From assembly GCA_947044365.1 (NCBI GenBank), contig OX345637.1, forward strand, positions 14,168,916 through 14,232,915: 64,000 nt of DNA, in the 5' to 3' direction. The notes under the pieces are model-generated. The model was not told the DNA's origin, searched no databases, and was given only the letters and a program-made list of their open reading frames with translations. Each line of letters opens with the position of its first letter. The first letter of the stretch is position 1. Source of the stretch: Petrosia ficiformis. Lineage: Eukaryota > Porifera > Demospongiae > Haplosclerida > Petrosiidae. This document shows positions 39,401-50,946 of the stretch, one piece after another. Both the position numbers and the translations under genes were made by a program.

Positions 39401-39912
39401 ATATACGAGATATAACACCTACTGATGATAATGGACCTGTAATAATATATTGCATTAGTGTAGGGAGATGGGTCTTAATATAAATTTACCTTGTACCAAG
39501 AGTGTACCATTGTCACTAATTAGTTGTTCAAGTTTTCCAAAATCAATAGCTACACATTGTATTTTAGTATTATTATATTGTGTTAATGCAGTTGCTGTTA
39601 GATTTCTTCTTGTTGTTGTAGCATCAATATATTGAATTCCAAGTTGTATGAAACCTTTATCAATAACACTTTGTTCAGTTGCAGAAATACCATCCACAAA
39701 GAAGGCAACAAAATCAGCCTCTACAACAACACAACTGAACTCCACTTCAGTACCATTAAGAACTGTTATATTGTCAGGATGAGTCAGAAACTCTACAATA
39801 GAATGAACATAAACAAGGTAAAAAGATGTCTACTTGATTTTAAATAATATCTACCTAAAGATGCAGTTAACACAAAAATAGATTGTAGAACAAGCAAATT
39901 TGCCACAGCCAT
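31896..39912 (-). CDS. S7: Ig-FN3-FN3 protein ending in a six-cysteine domain, predicted secreted
   Basis: Exons: 39855-39912 signal peptide (MAVANLLVLQSIFVLTASL); 39490-39792 Ig; 39149-39436 FN3; 38425-38561 and 37977-38211 second FN3-like domain; 31896-32080 terminal exon. Joined, these give 401 aa in frame. The terminal exon has six cysteines (C-x3-C-x11-CC-x22-C-x7-C), contains SENYGNFIRVTKENGN and ends NSYSSD and stop; I do not recognise the domain. No membrane-proximal, helix or tail exon was found between 37977 and 32080, which is a 5.9-kb intron containing a DIRS element. The small Thr/Pro hinge exon used in S8 is present near 32140 but has lost its AG acceptor, and skipping it keeps frame. 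Joining these distant exons is inferred from phase, order and the S8/S10 parallels; RNA evidence would settle it. Confidence 0.65.
33330..33455. repeat. (TA)n-rich tract in S7 intron
   Basis: Several TA runs broken by ATTA, next to the DIRS insertion boundary. Confidence 0.8.
33973..34809 (+). pseudogene. DIRS reverse transcriptase/RNase H fragment
   Basis: A 278-codon open stretch. LAKIDVKNAFRIIPVH is RT motif A, LPFGLRSAPKIFNAFADAL is the typical DIRS B region, and YHYLDDFL holds the catalytic YxDD. LVFLGIELD follows, and VTSDASGSWGCGA is the RNase H start. The N-terminal region before position 33973 is out of frame (around 33850-33970). After WSD the frame meets a stop, then continues in the same frame as HFKELMPIIIASMVWAVSG before shifting to GFECDNIAVVEVLKSGYSRDK (34797-35057) and later SRNIAADFISRNK (34993 on). 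At least three breaks separate it from the recombinase. It encoded the enzyme that copies the element RNA; it is inactive now. Confidence 0.8.
35154..36133 (+). pseudogene. DIRS tyrosine recombinase, frameshifted
   Basis: The first part (35154-35828) reads SLAPSTRRTYESSKKRYLAF and SIKSYLSAVRNMQ, the SAM-like N-terminal DNA-binding domain of tyrosine recombinases, then FFGFFRSGEIT, which holds the first catalytic Arg (R-S-G-E). A frame break at about 35828 separates AYLAAHGGSEGPFFRIGDKQ and then AGHSFRAGAATTAAAAGLED (35918 on), the H-x-x-R box. The end, near the active-site Tyr, is shifted: after IKTLG the expected W-x-S-x-x-Y region is read in the wrong frame. It would have integrated the DIRS DNA circle. 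Catalytic residues are visible but not in one frame. Confidence 0.8.
36559..36656. repeat. 49-bp tandem repeat, two copies
   Basis: AGTAAGTATTCACTGAATTC...CCCGATGCGATTAG at 36559-36607 is repeated at 36608-36656 with three or so changes. It lies in the 3' part of the segment inserted into the S7 intron and may be part of the DIRS terminal region. Confidence 0.7.
37471..37668. mobile_element. 198-bp inverted-repeat MITE (CAGTGTTCTGCCCA ends) in S7 intron
   Basis: It begins CAGTGTTCTGCCCA and ends with the reverse complement TGGGCAGAACACTG. Near the right side are three tandem copies of a 19-20-bp unit (ATCTGAGAGGTGGTTAATT, about 37576-37632). The corresponding introns of R4, R6 and R9 lack it. 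The ends resemble hAT elements, but a clean target duplication was not identified. It is non-coding. Confidence 0.65.
38572..38990. mobile_element. Family A MITE in S7 intron
   Basis: Same site as in R4 and R6. It contains an additional internal (TA)n run at 38705-38727 and a small hairpin around 38865-38890 (GGATATACTGTAATTATACAGTATATCC). Confidence 0.75.
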
Positions 39913-39990
39913 TGTTTGAATGGGTGGAGTTAAAATGTATACCAGTAGCAAATACGGTATATAAATGAAAGAATGTTGACTGCAAGGTTT

Positions 39991-41341
39991 CATAGGCGGC
40001 TGCAGACTAGGGCTTGCGTAGCCAGCCCCTCCCACTCTAAACGAAGCGGGAAGGGTCTGGGAGATCTGTGTAGAGCTAGTCGTCCAGTGCTTTTACCGGA
40101 AGTTGTTACAAGCAAGTAGGTGTAACAAGTGTGTGAAAACGCAACATGGCAGAAGTGTGCTGTTTGTGCTCTAGTGATGTAAGTAGCGGTACAAAGAAGG
40201 CAAAGAGAAGGCTTTTGAATGGCAGGGCTAGTGCAGGAAACATTGAACAAATTATTGTTGGAGAATAATTCGACAACAAATGGCAATATAATGAATATAC
40301 TATATATAAGCGGCTTCCCATAGCCAGTTGGCACGGATACAAAGACATCTTTTCCACTAACGAAAGGTTTTATTTCTTCCAGGGCATAAACGAAGGTGAT
40401 TTTTACACCTTCGAAGGTTTGTTTCAACTAGAACAAGAAGGTGTAACACTATGAATGTGTTGACTTTGTACCTATCCAAGTGTTTATCTAATGGAAGACC
40501 TCTTAATTCAGAAGATGGCAGATGAGATTCAGTACATTCTGGCTTTGAAAGTCCACACTCTCGTCCATGGTCTCTTCAATTATCAATCTCCACGTGACAA
40601 ATGTAATAATTAATTAAGAGTTATAAATAATTATTGCAGCAAATAATTAACCACGTGTTAATTGCGAACCTTGGATTCTACCTTCGAAAGTAAGGAATTA
40701 TAACGAACCTTTGAATGTTATCACCTTTGTTTATTCCCTGATTTCTTCTACCTGCTTCTTTTTTAGTTTCTTAAATCCAAGTCGTTCTGCAGCAGTTTTT
40801 AATCGCTAAATCGACATACATTTTAAATTATCTCAAAACACCTTAGGTCTCCACTTGACGTTAATGAAATGACTGGATATCCGGACATTCCACTGGACGA
40901 CTATATAGCTCTACACAGATCTCCCAGACCCTTCCCGCTTCGTTTAGAGTGGGAGGGGTTGGCTACGCGAGACTAGGCAAGCCCGGGCTGTGCCCGTGTT
41001 GAAATTTAAATCGCCCACGTTTTGATTATTTTGAACCACAACACGTGCTTACTTGTGGTTTGTATAATTCCAGGATGACTCAAGAGCGTCTTTTCAACTT
41101 AGCACTCCTATACATTGAAAGAGATGTCTCCAGTCAACTTTGGAATTCGCTAGATAGCCTCGTCGTACAGTTTGCAGAGAAGTTCTAGACTTGTATTATG
41201 GAACTTTCGTTGAAGATTAATGATACCGTTTGTTTTAATTGACCACGCCCTTCATAAAATTAATTAGGCTAAAAATTTTCGGCGCGCTTCGCGCCCCATT
41301 TTTATAGCCCGGGTAGCTTTCCAATCCTGCAGCCGCCTATG
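39991..41341. mobile_element. 1.35-kb inverted-repeat element with 8-bp TSD carrying a helicase fragment
   Basis: The ends are CATAGGCGGCTGCAG and its reverse complement. The flanking 8 bp, CAAGGTTT, is duplicated (39983-39990 and 41342-41349), and the unfilled site is visible upstream of R9 near 60728. An 8-bp TSD points to the hAT or a similar superfamily. Inside is a second pair of inverted arms of about 85 bp (about 40003-40095 and 40890-40977, including CCCACTCTAAACGAAGCGGG). No transposase was recognised, so it is non-autonomous. It sits just upstream of the S7 start. Confidence 0.8.
40290..40427 (-). pseudogene. RecQ-like helicase N-terminal fragment inside the transposon
   Basis: The frame reads ALEEIKPFVSGKDVFVSV followed by PTGYGKPLIY. 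This matches the Q-motif/Walker A start of RecQ-type DEAD-box helicases (usually PTGxGKS); the last Ser or Thr of the motif is Pro here, so ATP binding would be impaired. Homology ends within about 50 residues. It looks like a gene fragment captured by the element. The assignment rests on one motif region. Confidence 0.45.
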
Positions 41342-41944
41342 CAAGGTTTTATTATGAGGACTTTGATATGTCTGTTAAGACACTCTTACCATCTGAGCTA
41401 CCGGGCTCCTTGATGGCAGAGGAGTTTATGATTGCACTAATCCCAAAGCTAGGCTCTATTTCTGAGGGTAGCTGAATCAAACTTGATTGTAGTTTATTGT
41501 ACAAGTCTTCGTACAGTTGCTTACAATATTTTGTTTATTCTCTTATTACCAAGAATTTCAAATACCTGTTTTCGAGTACTTATTAAAATTATAAACTATG
41601 TATAATACATATTCTCACAAAATATTCAATTGTAGACATGTCGACACAAAGCATTTCAAAATATTCTTTATTAAATTACCATCTTCAACCTAAACTCAAT
41701 CCTGAAAAGAAATGTAGCTATATAATATATGAAAACAAATTCCTCCAGGACCAAAAGACAAAGTTATCTTAACATTTATTTACACAATGAAAGTTTGTTC
41801 ATACACTGGTACAGTGTTCCTGGATCTCTTCAAAGTGTTTGTCTGTGTAGATCACTCCATCTTCTGCCCTTATATGGTGTATATAAATGTTGTACCCCTG
41901 CGTATATTAGAAAATGACGTGGCATATACCATGGCATATTATTT

Positions 41945-42300
41945 AAAATGAAAGAAGATGTAGGGACATTATGCAAAAGTAGCTATGCGAACAAGTTTGG
42001 GAGATTAAAGTGGGACCCAAAAGTAAACAACCCACATCCATGCAAATAACCCTGCATAAATACAGCTATTTGTATTTTGCTTTATAGCAGTGCAAATGCT
42101 TATGTAGGGTAATATGGAAGTGGTTTGTTTAATTTTGGGTCCTTGCCTCCCAATCTTGTTTACATACTTTCTGGGTTTTGACTTCCCTACTTATGGAAGT
42201 CGTTTGTTTAATTTTGGGTCCTAGTATCCCGACCTTGTTAGCTTACTTTTTAGGTTTTGACTTCCCTATATACATCTTTCGTTTTTATTGAAAATGTTAT
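41945..42300. mobile_element. Family C MITE upstream of S7
   Basis: Same arms as 31105-31545, with the right arm partly duplicated (GGAAGTGGTTTGTTTAATTT occurs twice as a direct repeat). Non-coding. Confidence 0.6.
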
Positions 42301-42681
42301 TCTTGTTATAATAATGTATGATGCATTGTTCAACTGAATTTTTACTCAAAGTCTATATACTAATCCAATATTTATGTTCAAAATTTCTAAACATGTAAAT
42401 TTTAAAGATAATAGTACAATTGGATCACAAAATGCCTTTTTAAACAAAATGGTGACAGAAGAAATCATACTTTTGCAATCATGTATGAAAAAATAATTTT
42501 CAAAATTATATAATTACTATGATAATTTACTGCTTTAATATTCAAATTACCAAAAACATGGAGTTAATGATTTTTCATGTATGTAATGCAAGAAACAAAG
42601 ATACAACAATAATATTTATGACAATAATATGGAATCGTATGATGTCAGTAAGTTTAAGTATCATTTTAATCCCCAAGCAGA

Positions 42682-45600
42682 TCAATCACTTGAATATGGA
42701 TTGCACCAATCTGGTGCTTGAGCTGGACATATAAGATACGCTGTGTTTCCATTCTCCTTGGTGACTCTTACAAAATTCCCATAGTTTTCAGAGTCACAGC
42801 AAAGATTATACTGAGCATCCATGAGTTGTGTGTTACAATTTGATTTACAAAACATGGATGGCAGCTCTGTTGATAAAGATAGTACTTTATACAGTATAAG
42901 TATACTTATATGAACATGCACCTGTTGGAGGTGAAGATGTGGTTTCAGCTGTAAATTTGAGGAGAGAGCAAGAACAAGTTAATTGTGTATATAACAATCT
43001 TGAATAATAATTATAATAATGAACAAGTATACCACTGCAGAAATGAATTTGTTAAATATATTGGAAAGAACAGTTGCATGGAATTGTGTAAATTGTAATC
43101 ATGCAGGTTATGACTGCATGATGCTGTACAAATTATAAACCATTAGCTGAATTTCAATTTCAATTTCCACATCTTGCCTAGAAGTAAAAGTAAATATTTT
43201 AGTTTAATGATTGTAGATCACTGAAGGTAAAGTCCGGTTGAATTTGTGTTGAATGTAGGGTTGGGAAGATTATGATATTTGGCATTAGTTCTTTGTGTGA
43301 TTATTACATATGATTATCTTTAATGTGAAGTAGCAGTAACACAAACAGAGCCTTAAAGCTATTAGTATTGTAATTATAATTATTACAAAACCTCCTTTGG
43401 TCATCTAATACAAGAGATCATTCATCATACAGTCATAATAACCTGTACATGTGACCAGCTAATCTTCTATAAACAAATATTGACGGTGCACTCTCACATT
43501 CACTAACAGATAGGAACATAGAAGGAAAACATATGGATATGTATGATACCTTTTGAACCAATTAAATTGGTTAAAACAACAAATCAATTTTTAGAGTATG
43601 TAAGGTGCAAGTTATAATTTATAATTGCTCTATAAAAGTATAATTAATCAATATGAACAGCTTCATGATGGAATTCATTACTCTCAAGCCACACATAGCT
43701 ACTCACTATAATTGTTCTAAGTGCTTGTATACTAATTACTAAATGTTATTGTTCAGAATTAATTAGTTCACTAATGTGGGTATTTTCCTCATTGTGAGTA
43801 TATATACCTTGTACTTATACTTTCAGTAAATAATGTATTCCAATGTGTAATATCAATGAATGTCAATACTCATAGGGTTGTGTACTCTGGCTAACAACAA
43901 CAAACAGAACACTGAAATGTTTATGACAATAATTATAATAATGGTTGAGATAACAAATCAATTTTTAGAGTGTGCAACTGTATAACTGCACATCGCTTTT
44001 TTCTGCAGTGTACTATATAATTCTTTTTTCGGGTGGTTATCAATGATAGTCTATTAATGATCCAATTAAGTTGAATATGAATAGTACAGGTTTTTTTGTA
44101 GAGTTGAATCTGTTATAAAGAAAGAACTTTCATATGATCATTTCAGCCTGTGAGTTGTGATGTATAAAAATGGTTGTTTAGTAAAGAATTCTACTAAAAT
44201 ATAATTACGCTGCAAGTGATATCCATTTTGTCAATGGTTCAATAACATTCCACTAAAAAAGAGCATTGTATAATTAAATTTTCCTTCATCTCTATCAAGA
44301 CTACATTTCAAATCAACTGTTAAATTTTAGTAAGAGCTGTACTTATGTAGGGCTATACAGAAGTGGTTTGTTTAATTTCGGGTCCTATGTTAGCCTCCCC
44401 GCCTTGTTTGCAAAATTTTGGTGTCCCTACATCTTCTTTCCTTTTTACTAATGTTTTATTATTCTTGTTTCCATTGTTTTTTTTTTTTGAATGGTGCATA
44501 ATTTGTGAATATGTTTTGTAGGTTGCAGGAATACTGGCGTAAATTAAATATCATATGAAATCATACAATCATATTGCATTAACACACAGCATAATTATAT
44601 ACATAGGCACAATCATGAGGCTTGTTCATCATTAAAGGTCAGTATTTTGAATATCTCAATTTATTTATGAATTGATTATCATTCTCTTTCACTTACAGAT
44701 GATGCCCAATTTCTATTTCACTTACAGCATTGTCTGCATTCACACAAGAAATATAAGTTTAGCCTGCTGTCTACTATATTCAACCAACAACCACTTAAAA
44801 TGATTGTATCTTGCAGTTCTGGCCAAAAAAAGGTTTGGAAACCTGGAAACTCATGATTTCATTTATTCAGCACATTTTTATACTTGGTCCACATAATGTC
44901 ATAGTAACACCATGTATGTAGCCACAATAACTTGTATGACAAACTAGATTGGCTATTCCTTGCAGCTTTACTAACCAATACATTGGTTACTTTAACAATA
45001 TAATTTTAGCAGTGTACTTATATAATAAATACCCACATGATGTCACATGTGATACTGTATAGCGGGTTAATTTCGTACGTGAATATTTTCGTTAATTTTG
45101 CTTTAGAATAAATTTTCGTTGTTTTTTATTTCCGTCTTGTATTATATTGCGATCAATCAACATAGCCACGCCCATCACACGTGATCTATAAATTTGTAAT
45201 GGATTCATTTGAGTTTAGCTGGAGCGTGAGAGGGTACCATCTGTACAAAGATATATGGAAGCAGAGTTAAGGAGATATTGGTAAGTCAGGACAAGCGTTC
45301 ACTTTCCAGAAAGATGGGCATGACCGTCTTCTCTGTCGAGTCTGTCTGCTCACAGTCTTTCATGGAAGTAATGCGGTTCTTTAAACTTTGCAAGTTCTTA
45401 GTTATAAGTCAGATAATAACATATGAAAGATTTTAAACAGTTCTAAGATAGTTTAAGGGTTGTTTGAAGTTGCTAAAAGTTATATGCATATACAGTGGAA
45501 CCTCCGAATAATGAAACTTTCCTTTTGGGACAGTCAATTTTTTTCATTATTAAGAGGTTTTCATTAAAGAGAGGTTTTAATATTACTTATCATGAAACAA

Positions 45601-47652
45601 CAAATTAATGACAATAAAGGTTGGTTATAGTGTCTGGCCTAATTAATTAAAGAAATCCTCTGTTTACTGTTTGCACCATTCAGAATTGCAATTTCATCTA
45701 TTAGTGTACTGGGCAGAGATGCTAATTAAAACGCAGACCAATTTTCTAGAAAAACTTGCACATCTTTCAATGCTGATATAGTTTCTCTACAAGATTGAAT
45801 CTTTGGTGGGGGGTGGCAAAATATCAAATTCTGTTTCATCAGCATCAGACACTTCCTGCTCTGTTTCCATGTCTTCTGTTTAGTAGGCCTTCAATAAATG
45901 TTTGATCCCAATCAGGATCATCAAACTCTGCACAAGTGGGTAGATCATTGTCACCTGTGATGTAGTCATGAGATGGACAGTGGGTGGTGTTGGAGCTAGA
46001 AATGACATTAGATATTAGCGCACTCAAGTTCATTGCACGTTGTATTTCGTCAAATGGATCTTCTGAGCTAACAATAAAGGATGACATACTAACAGTGGAT
46101 GGACCCAAGCCTTTTGTCAACAAACGTAAAGAGCTATTTGCCTCTCTCCACAAACCAAATTTACTTCAGAGATTATTGTTATGTATGATAGGTAGATGTG
46201 CGCATGCGTAGCCACACCTCTTTCGTTAAATGGAAGTGAAAATCAGACTTGGTGTAGTAAAGGCCTTTCGTTATTTCGTAACAGAGAAGTTTTCGTTAAA
46301 GTGAGGTTGCATTATCATCATTTAAGTAGGAAAACAAGTCGGTACATTGCAATATTTTCATTATGCAGAGGTTTTTGTTAAAAAGAAGTTTCGTTATTAG
46401 AGGTTCCACTGTATATGCGCACCGCATTTAATTAAAATGCGCATCGTGCTCAAAGGGTTAATATTCGTAGGCTAAAATTTCGTCCAACTAAGTCAACATA
46501 CGAAAAAAACGAAATTTAGACCCAAACGAAAATAACCCGCTATACGGTATACTTAAATATTCTGTGTAATGTATCTGTTATAATATTATACAGTGCAAAA
46601 ACAAAATTGTTAAAATAACTATTTTATTAGTTAGTACAGTTGCAAGAATTTAACAAATAGTTGGTTATTGAGATTGTTATTGATTCACACATTCTTAATG
46701 CCATAGCTACTTTGTACTAATTATAATCAATTATATGAATCAGTATAATTTTAGGGTGCTGTCAACTCATATTTCATACCAATAATTATATTACTTTATG
46801 TACCACTTAAAGTGAGTGTATCTGGTAGTATTTGGCCAACAAAAGGTTTGGTAACCTGCAAAAACAAAATTCTAGTGTACATTTTTACACATAATGTCAT
46901 AGTAACATCATGCATGTAGCCACAACAACCTGTATGACAAATAAGATTGAAATTTATGCTTTTTTGCAACTGTACTAACCAATAAAGTGGTTATTTTAAC
47001 AATTCTGTATCTTATTCATACCTACTACAGTAAGATTAGTATATGCTACAGCTGAACTTGCAAACACACCAGAATTCAATACAACAACCATTTTATATTC
47101 ACCAGCATCAGAAAGCTCAACATTACTTATAGTGAGTTCTCTTTTGGTGTTTTGGTAATCTCCATTCACAATCATGACATCATTCAGTTTCCATGTGATG
47201 TCACTCTCACTAAGTGCTGAAATAGATGAAGCATACATTACAATTGTCACTGTATCTCCTACAAAAGTTGTTATACTGGATTGTTTTGCATTAGCTGCAG
47301 GATTATCTGAAGGAAGATACCTCAGTTAATATAATAAAGTATAAATGAAATAATTTACCATCAGTAATGTTAAGGACTGCCTCATTAGAATTATCTGAAC
47401 AGACGTAGATTCCTGCATCACTAGCAACAGGGTTATTAAAGTTCAAAGATATACCACCTGTTATTACAGACTGTGATTTAGTTAATGAAGCATCCTTTCT
47501 ACCCCAGGTCAGACCATCCCCATTATTAGACGTTGATGTACAATGGAACTGAAATATTTTCGGAATGGATCCTCCATGCTCATAAGTGGCCACACCTTCA
47601 ACAATCCATGAATTATCCCCAGTAACTTGTCTAATTTCAATATCACCTGTGT

Positions 47653-47716
<64 letters not shown>

Positions 47717-48798
47717 TATATAATATATATATATATATATTAAACATGGCTTTGTTGAAGTTACACTGACTGAATACTTATTCTAATTATGGTTTCAGTT
47801 CATATACATACCCAACACCTACAAACACAATATAACACCTCAATGTAATGACATCATATAATACACACTTTGTTAACAAATAATATACGTTCTATCCTAC
47901 AACTTCATCAGGAACTGCCTTATGGTTTAGTATACTTAGTAATGCTGATAAATATATCATAGTGCTATAGTCATTCATAATAGTGTATAAAATTAGTGCT
48001 AGGACATATACCATATCTTGTTTTTGTAGTTTATGTTGAATTATTACATATTACAAATATATTTGTGGTATACTGTATATTACATAGAAATTATGCAGTC
48101 ATTTTTTCTATACACGTATATATACTCATTAGGTAGATAACTAGATATATCATATTACTGCTACTAATAATCATACTCAATTATATTCAATTAGCATATT
48201 TGTTTACTAAATTTTTATCATGTTTTTCCCGCAAATTTAATTATCCTAAAACTATTGATTTGTCTCCACAGGTTAATTCCAAACGTAAGTCACTAGCCCA
48301 ACAAAATAGACACATCACACATACTTTTAATATCATGACAGTGACACACATTTGGTCCTGCACTATTCCAGTATATAATATCCTCTACTATATATATATA
48401 ATCATGTATATGTATAACCTATGTATATACTCTTATGCTTTGGGACAATTTAATTCCTCAATAATCACGTCAACAACAATAAATGTTTAGACAATTTCTA
48501 CGATGATACAATCTACATTATAATAAATAATAAATTTGTGTTTCTATTAAGTTAGCCAGTCAGTATACATACATGGTCATACAAGACTAATATTAGAAAT
48601 ACTATACACAACCCAAAACTCTCACATTTACAAGATGATTTCACTAAACCTGAAATTCACAACAAACAAATATCTAACAAAAACATGCACAGGAAAAGGC
48701 CTATCGCATGGTTAACTCCAGAATTACTCACCTGGAACGACAGCTGCATATAAAGCAATCAAGATCAGTGAAAAGGAACAGCTTGCTAATTTCTCCAT
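42682..48798 (-). CDS. S8: two-Ig protein ending in the six-cysteine domain, predicted secreted
   Basis: Exons: 48732-48798 signal peptide (MEKLASCSFSLILIALYAAV); 47359-47646 Ig 1 (FHCTST, YVCSD); 47022-47306 Ig 2 (ITWK); 42922-42948 hinge exon (ETTSSPPT); 42682-42866 six-cysteine terminal exon (MFCKSNCNTQL, LCCDSENY, LICPAQAPDWC). Joined, these give 283 aa in frame. The Ig domains match R1/R2, but no FN3 exon was found between 47022 and 42948; that interval holds nested transposons, so FN3 exons may have been deleted. No membrane helix was found. Signal peptide and Ig exons are certain. Their joining to the terminal exon is inferred from order and phase. Confidence 0.65.
44330..44462. mobile_element. 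Family C MITE right-arm fragment
   Basis: GTACTTATGTAGGGCTATACAG through CCCTACATCTTCTTTCC; the left arm is missing. Confidence 0.5.
45057..46545. mobile_element. Inverted-repeat transposon (GTATAGCGGGTTA ends) in S8 intron
   Basis: The ends are GTATAGCGGGTTAATTTCG (left) and the inverted GTATAGCGGGTTATTTTCG (right). It is interrupted by a pogo-like element at 45493-46411. Internal sequence outside that insertion shows no recognisable transposase. It lies where FN3 exons would be expected in S8. Confidence 0.7.
45493..46411 (-). mobile_element. Pogo/Tigger-like element nested in the preceding transposon
   Basis: The termini CAGTGGAACCTC / GAGGTTCCACTG are flanked by TA on both sides, typical of pogo/Tigger members of the Tc1-mariner group. 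A minus-strand frame at 45845-46153 includes SSEDPFDEIQRAMNL and HDYITGDNDLPTCAEFDDPD, resembling the acidic C-terminal part of pogo/Jerky-type transposases. The DDE core is absent, so this is a deleted copy. Confidence 0.65.
46591..47005. mobile_element. Family A MITE in S8 intron
   Basis: Left arm CAGTGCAAAAACAAAATTG with TTAGTTAGTACAGTTGCAAG, right arm CTGTACTAACCAATAAAGTGG. It abuts the Ig 2 donor as in R1 and R2, supporting S8 as an R1/R2-type gene. Confidence 0.65.
47653..47740. repeat. (TA)n microsatellite
   Basis: TA run just upstream of the S8 Ig 1 acceptor, at the same site as the R1 tract. Confidence 0.85.
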
Positions 48799-49001
48799 TA
48801 TGCTAGTGGATCCAAAAGATCGTAACAGTGGTAAACCTGCAACTATATAGAAACACGTATTATTACAGTATTACTATAATAAGGTGATCGAATTCCGGGA
48901 CTTATATAGTTAGCCTCACATTCACTAGCCTCGCATTCCACACTTCACTGTAAACCCCGCCTAGTGAAATTATTTTGGTTTATTAAGGTTGTAGTCTTTT
49001 C

Positions 49002-49557
49002 CGTGGGCGGATGCTACTCCAATCAGTTTCTAGTCTTGCAAGCTTCTTGCTGCATACAATCTGGTTCCATTCTGTATTTTTTGGAAGCCACACCCACCCG
49101 GGGGTATAATTATTGGGCCTAAATGTTTTCACTGATAGTTCGGGTGGAGGGGGCGGTGGGTGGGAAACAATGGCGGGTAACTGTAGTTGCTCTCTGAGAA
49201 AGATCGGAGTTTGATAGTGCCTAGAAAGGTAGATTTTATGGTTTCAGTGAAAAGCTACAGAATTCAGCTTTCTTCAGCCTCTTGTAACTATAAAAGTAAA
49301 ATGAATTTCCAGAAAACGGCTCTATTTGTTTTCTCTAAATGCATTGTACTTGGTGCATGCCATGATTGTTGGGCGTGGCTTTCTCTGTTTTGTACTTATT
49401 GCGATTACAAAAATGGACATTTTATATATGTTTTATCACTTCCAGGACCCTATAAAGGTGATTAGAAGATATGAAGGTTGCCATTACACCAGGTTAGAGT
49501 CATATTATATAATATTCTATTTTGAAACTGATTGGAGTCGCATCCGCCCACTCCCTA
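49002..49557. mobile_element. 0.55-kb inverted-repeat element upstream of S8
   Basis: GTGGGCGGATGCTACTCC..CAGTTTC on the left is matched by its inverted copy GTGGGCGGATGCGACTCC..CAGTTTC on the right (about 29 bp, one or two mismatches). No transposase and no clear target duplication were seen. The short open frames inside are not recognisable. Confidence 0.6.
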
Positions 49558-49675
49558 GTACCACCTTAACAGTTAAACTTAGCAGTATCATTAATTAAGA
49601 AAGTTAACATATTAACTTTTTGTGGAATGTACAAGGGTTGGGCTGACTTAACTACCTTGAATACAGTGTCTCCAG

Positions 49676-49740
49676 GGCCACTGAGAGGGGGGGGGGGGGG
49701 TCAACAGGGGCAACTGCCCCGGGGCCCCAAACGTTTTGAT
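49676..49740. mobile_element. G-rich transposon end fragment
   Basis: CAGGGCCACTGAGAGG followed by a run of G and GCCCCGGGGCCCC looks like the terminus of an hAT-like or related element. No partner end was seen nearby. The poly-G tract is 14 bp. Confidence 0.3.
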
Positions 49741-50946
49741 CATTGTTATATAGATGAGCTTACTCAATGATAATAGATTTATACCACACCCACTATGAAT
49801 ACTTAATTAGCAAACAATTTTTAGCGCACTTCGCACGCCCTGTGCCTCTTTCAATTCACCCACAGCATAATATTTTTACACAGTTGTTCGTTTTTGATCT
49901 GTTCATTCTGTCATGTATACAATGCATAAAATTACAAACAAGTTAACTTTATAACATTCTTTGTCTATTCTGGTTTTTAATAAAGAACGATTTATTACTT
50001 GGAAACTCCTTGACGTCGTAAAAAATATAGTTTCATTGACACCAGTGGAATTGCTTAATGTTGTGTAGCAGCTTGCTTGCATTTTATGTAATTTTGTGTT
50101 AACAGGGATATCTACTCAATATATTTATAATATATATATAATTGTGTATATAATTATATATAAATTTTATAAGTATTTAGAGCACAGCCAACTACTGGGA
50201 TGATGTGAAGCCATAGCATTGGAGGCAGTTAGAATACAGAATTAGATACACCTTGTTAGATGCAGCAATAATTTATAATACCTACCTTTATAAATATGAA
50301 TAGCGGGTATTGTTATAAATTTTCTCTAGATTGCTAATAGATTTTGAATGTGAGGCTGCACGTTGCCAGATGTTTAGCAGGAAAATTTTTGTGGTTAACT
50401 TCAAAATCTCAAGAATGCAGGGCTGAATGTATGTGGGCTAACTTCAGTTGAGTTATGCAAGTGCTCTATATCAAAGGAACGAAAATTAATAATGAAATTT
50501 GAAGTGAGAATCGTTAATACATAAACATGTCAATAGAAAGGTTTTAGATCATGATGACCATAAGTTCCATTTGGCGACTAATAACACATTATAATTTATA
50601 GAAAATGTGGGGAAATACAATGAGTACTACTAAGGTTACTATAAAGACCCCTCACAAATTTAAAAATCAGAAATCTCATGATTGTATACAATTTCTATGT
50701 AAAAAAATGTAAATGTAAATGTTAATGTTTATTTCTAAAAACAAACTATTTGTATAATACATACAATACTGACATACATACATACATACACACATAAAAC
50801 ACAGACATTACCTAGTGTTCCATTATAATTATATAGCTCTGTAAACACAAAAAATGAAATATCACAACAATATGTCACAAATTGATAGATCACTGAAATC
50901 AGTTATGCTGATATTGATCAACAAAAGTACTAAGACCTTCAGGATG

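Larger units (their letters stand above)
48799..50946. other. Region upstream of S8
   Basis: Contains the 49002-49557 inverted-repeat element and a G-rich transposon end. The remainder (49750-50940) is AT-rich unique-looking sequence without recognisable coding potential. Confidence 0.5.

Noticed and set aside
41385..41420. tRNA-like box A on the minus strand (GCCCGGTAGCTCAGATGG)
   Set aside because: No box B, anticodon stem or acceptor stem follows, and the paralogous flank upstream of R9 is diverged here. Probably chance or an old SINE fragment.
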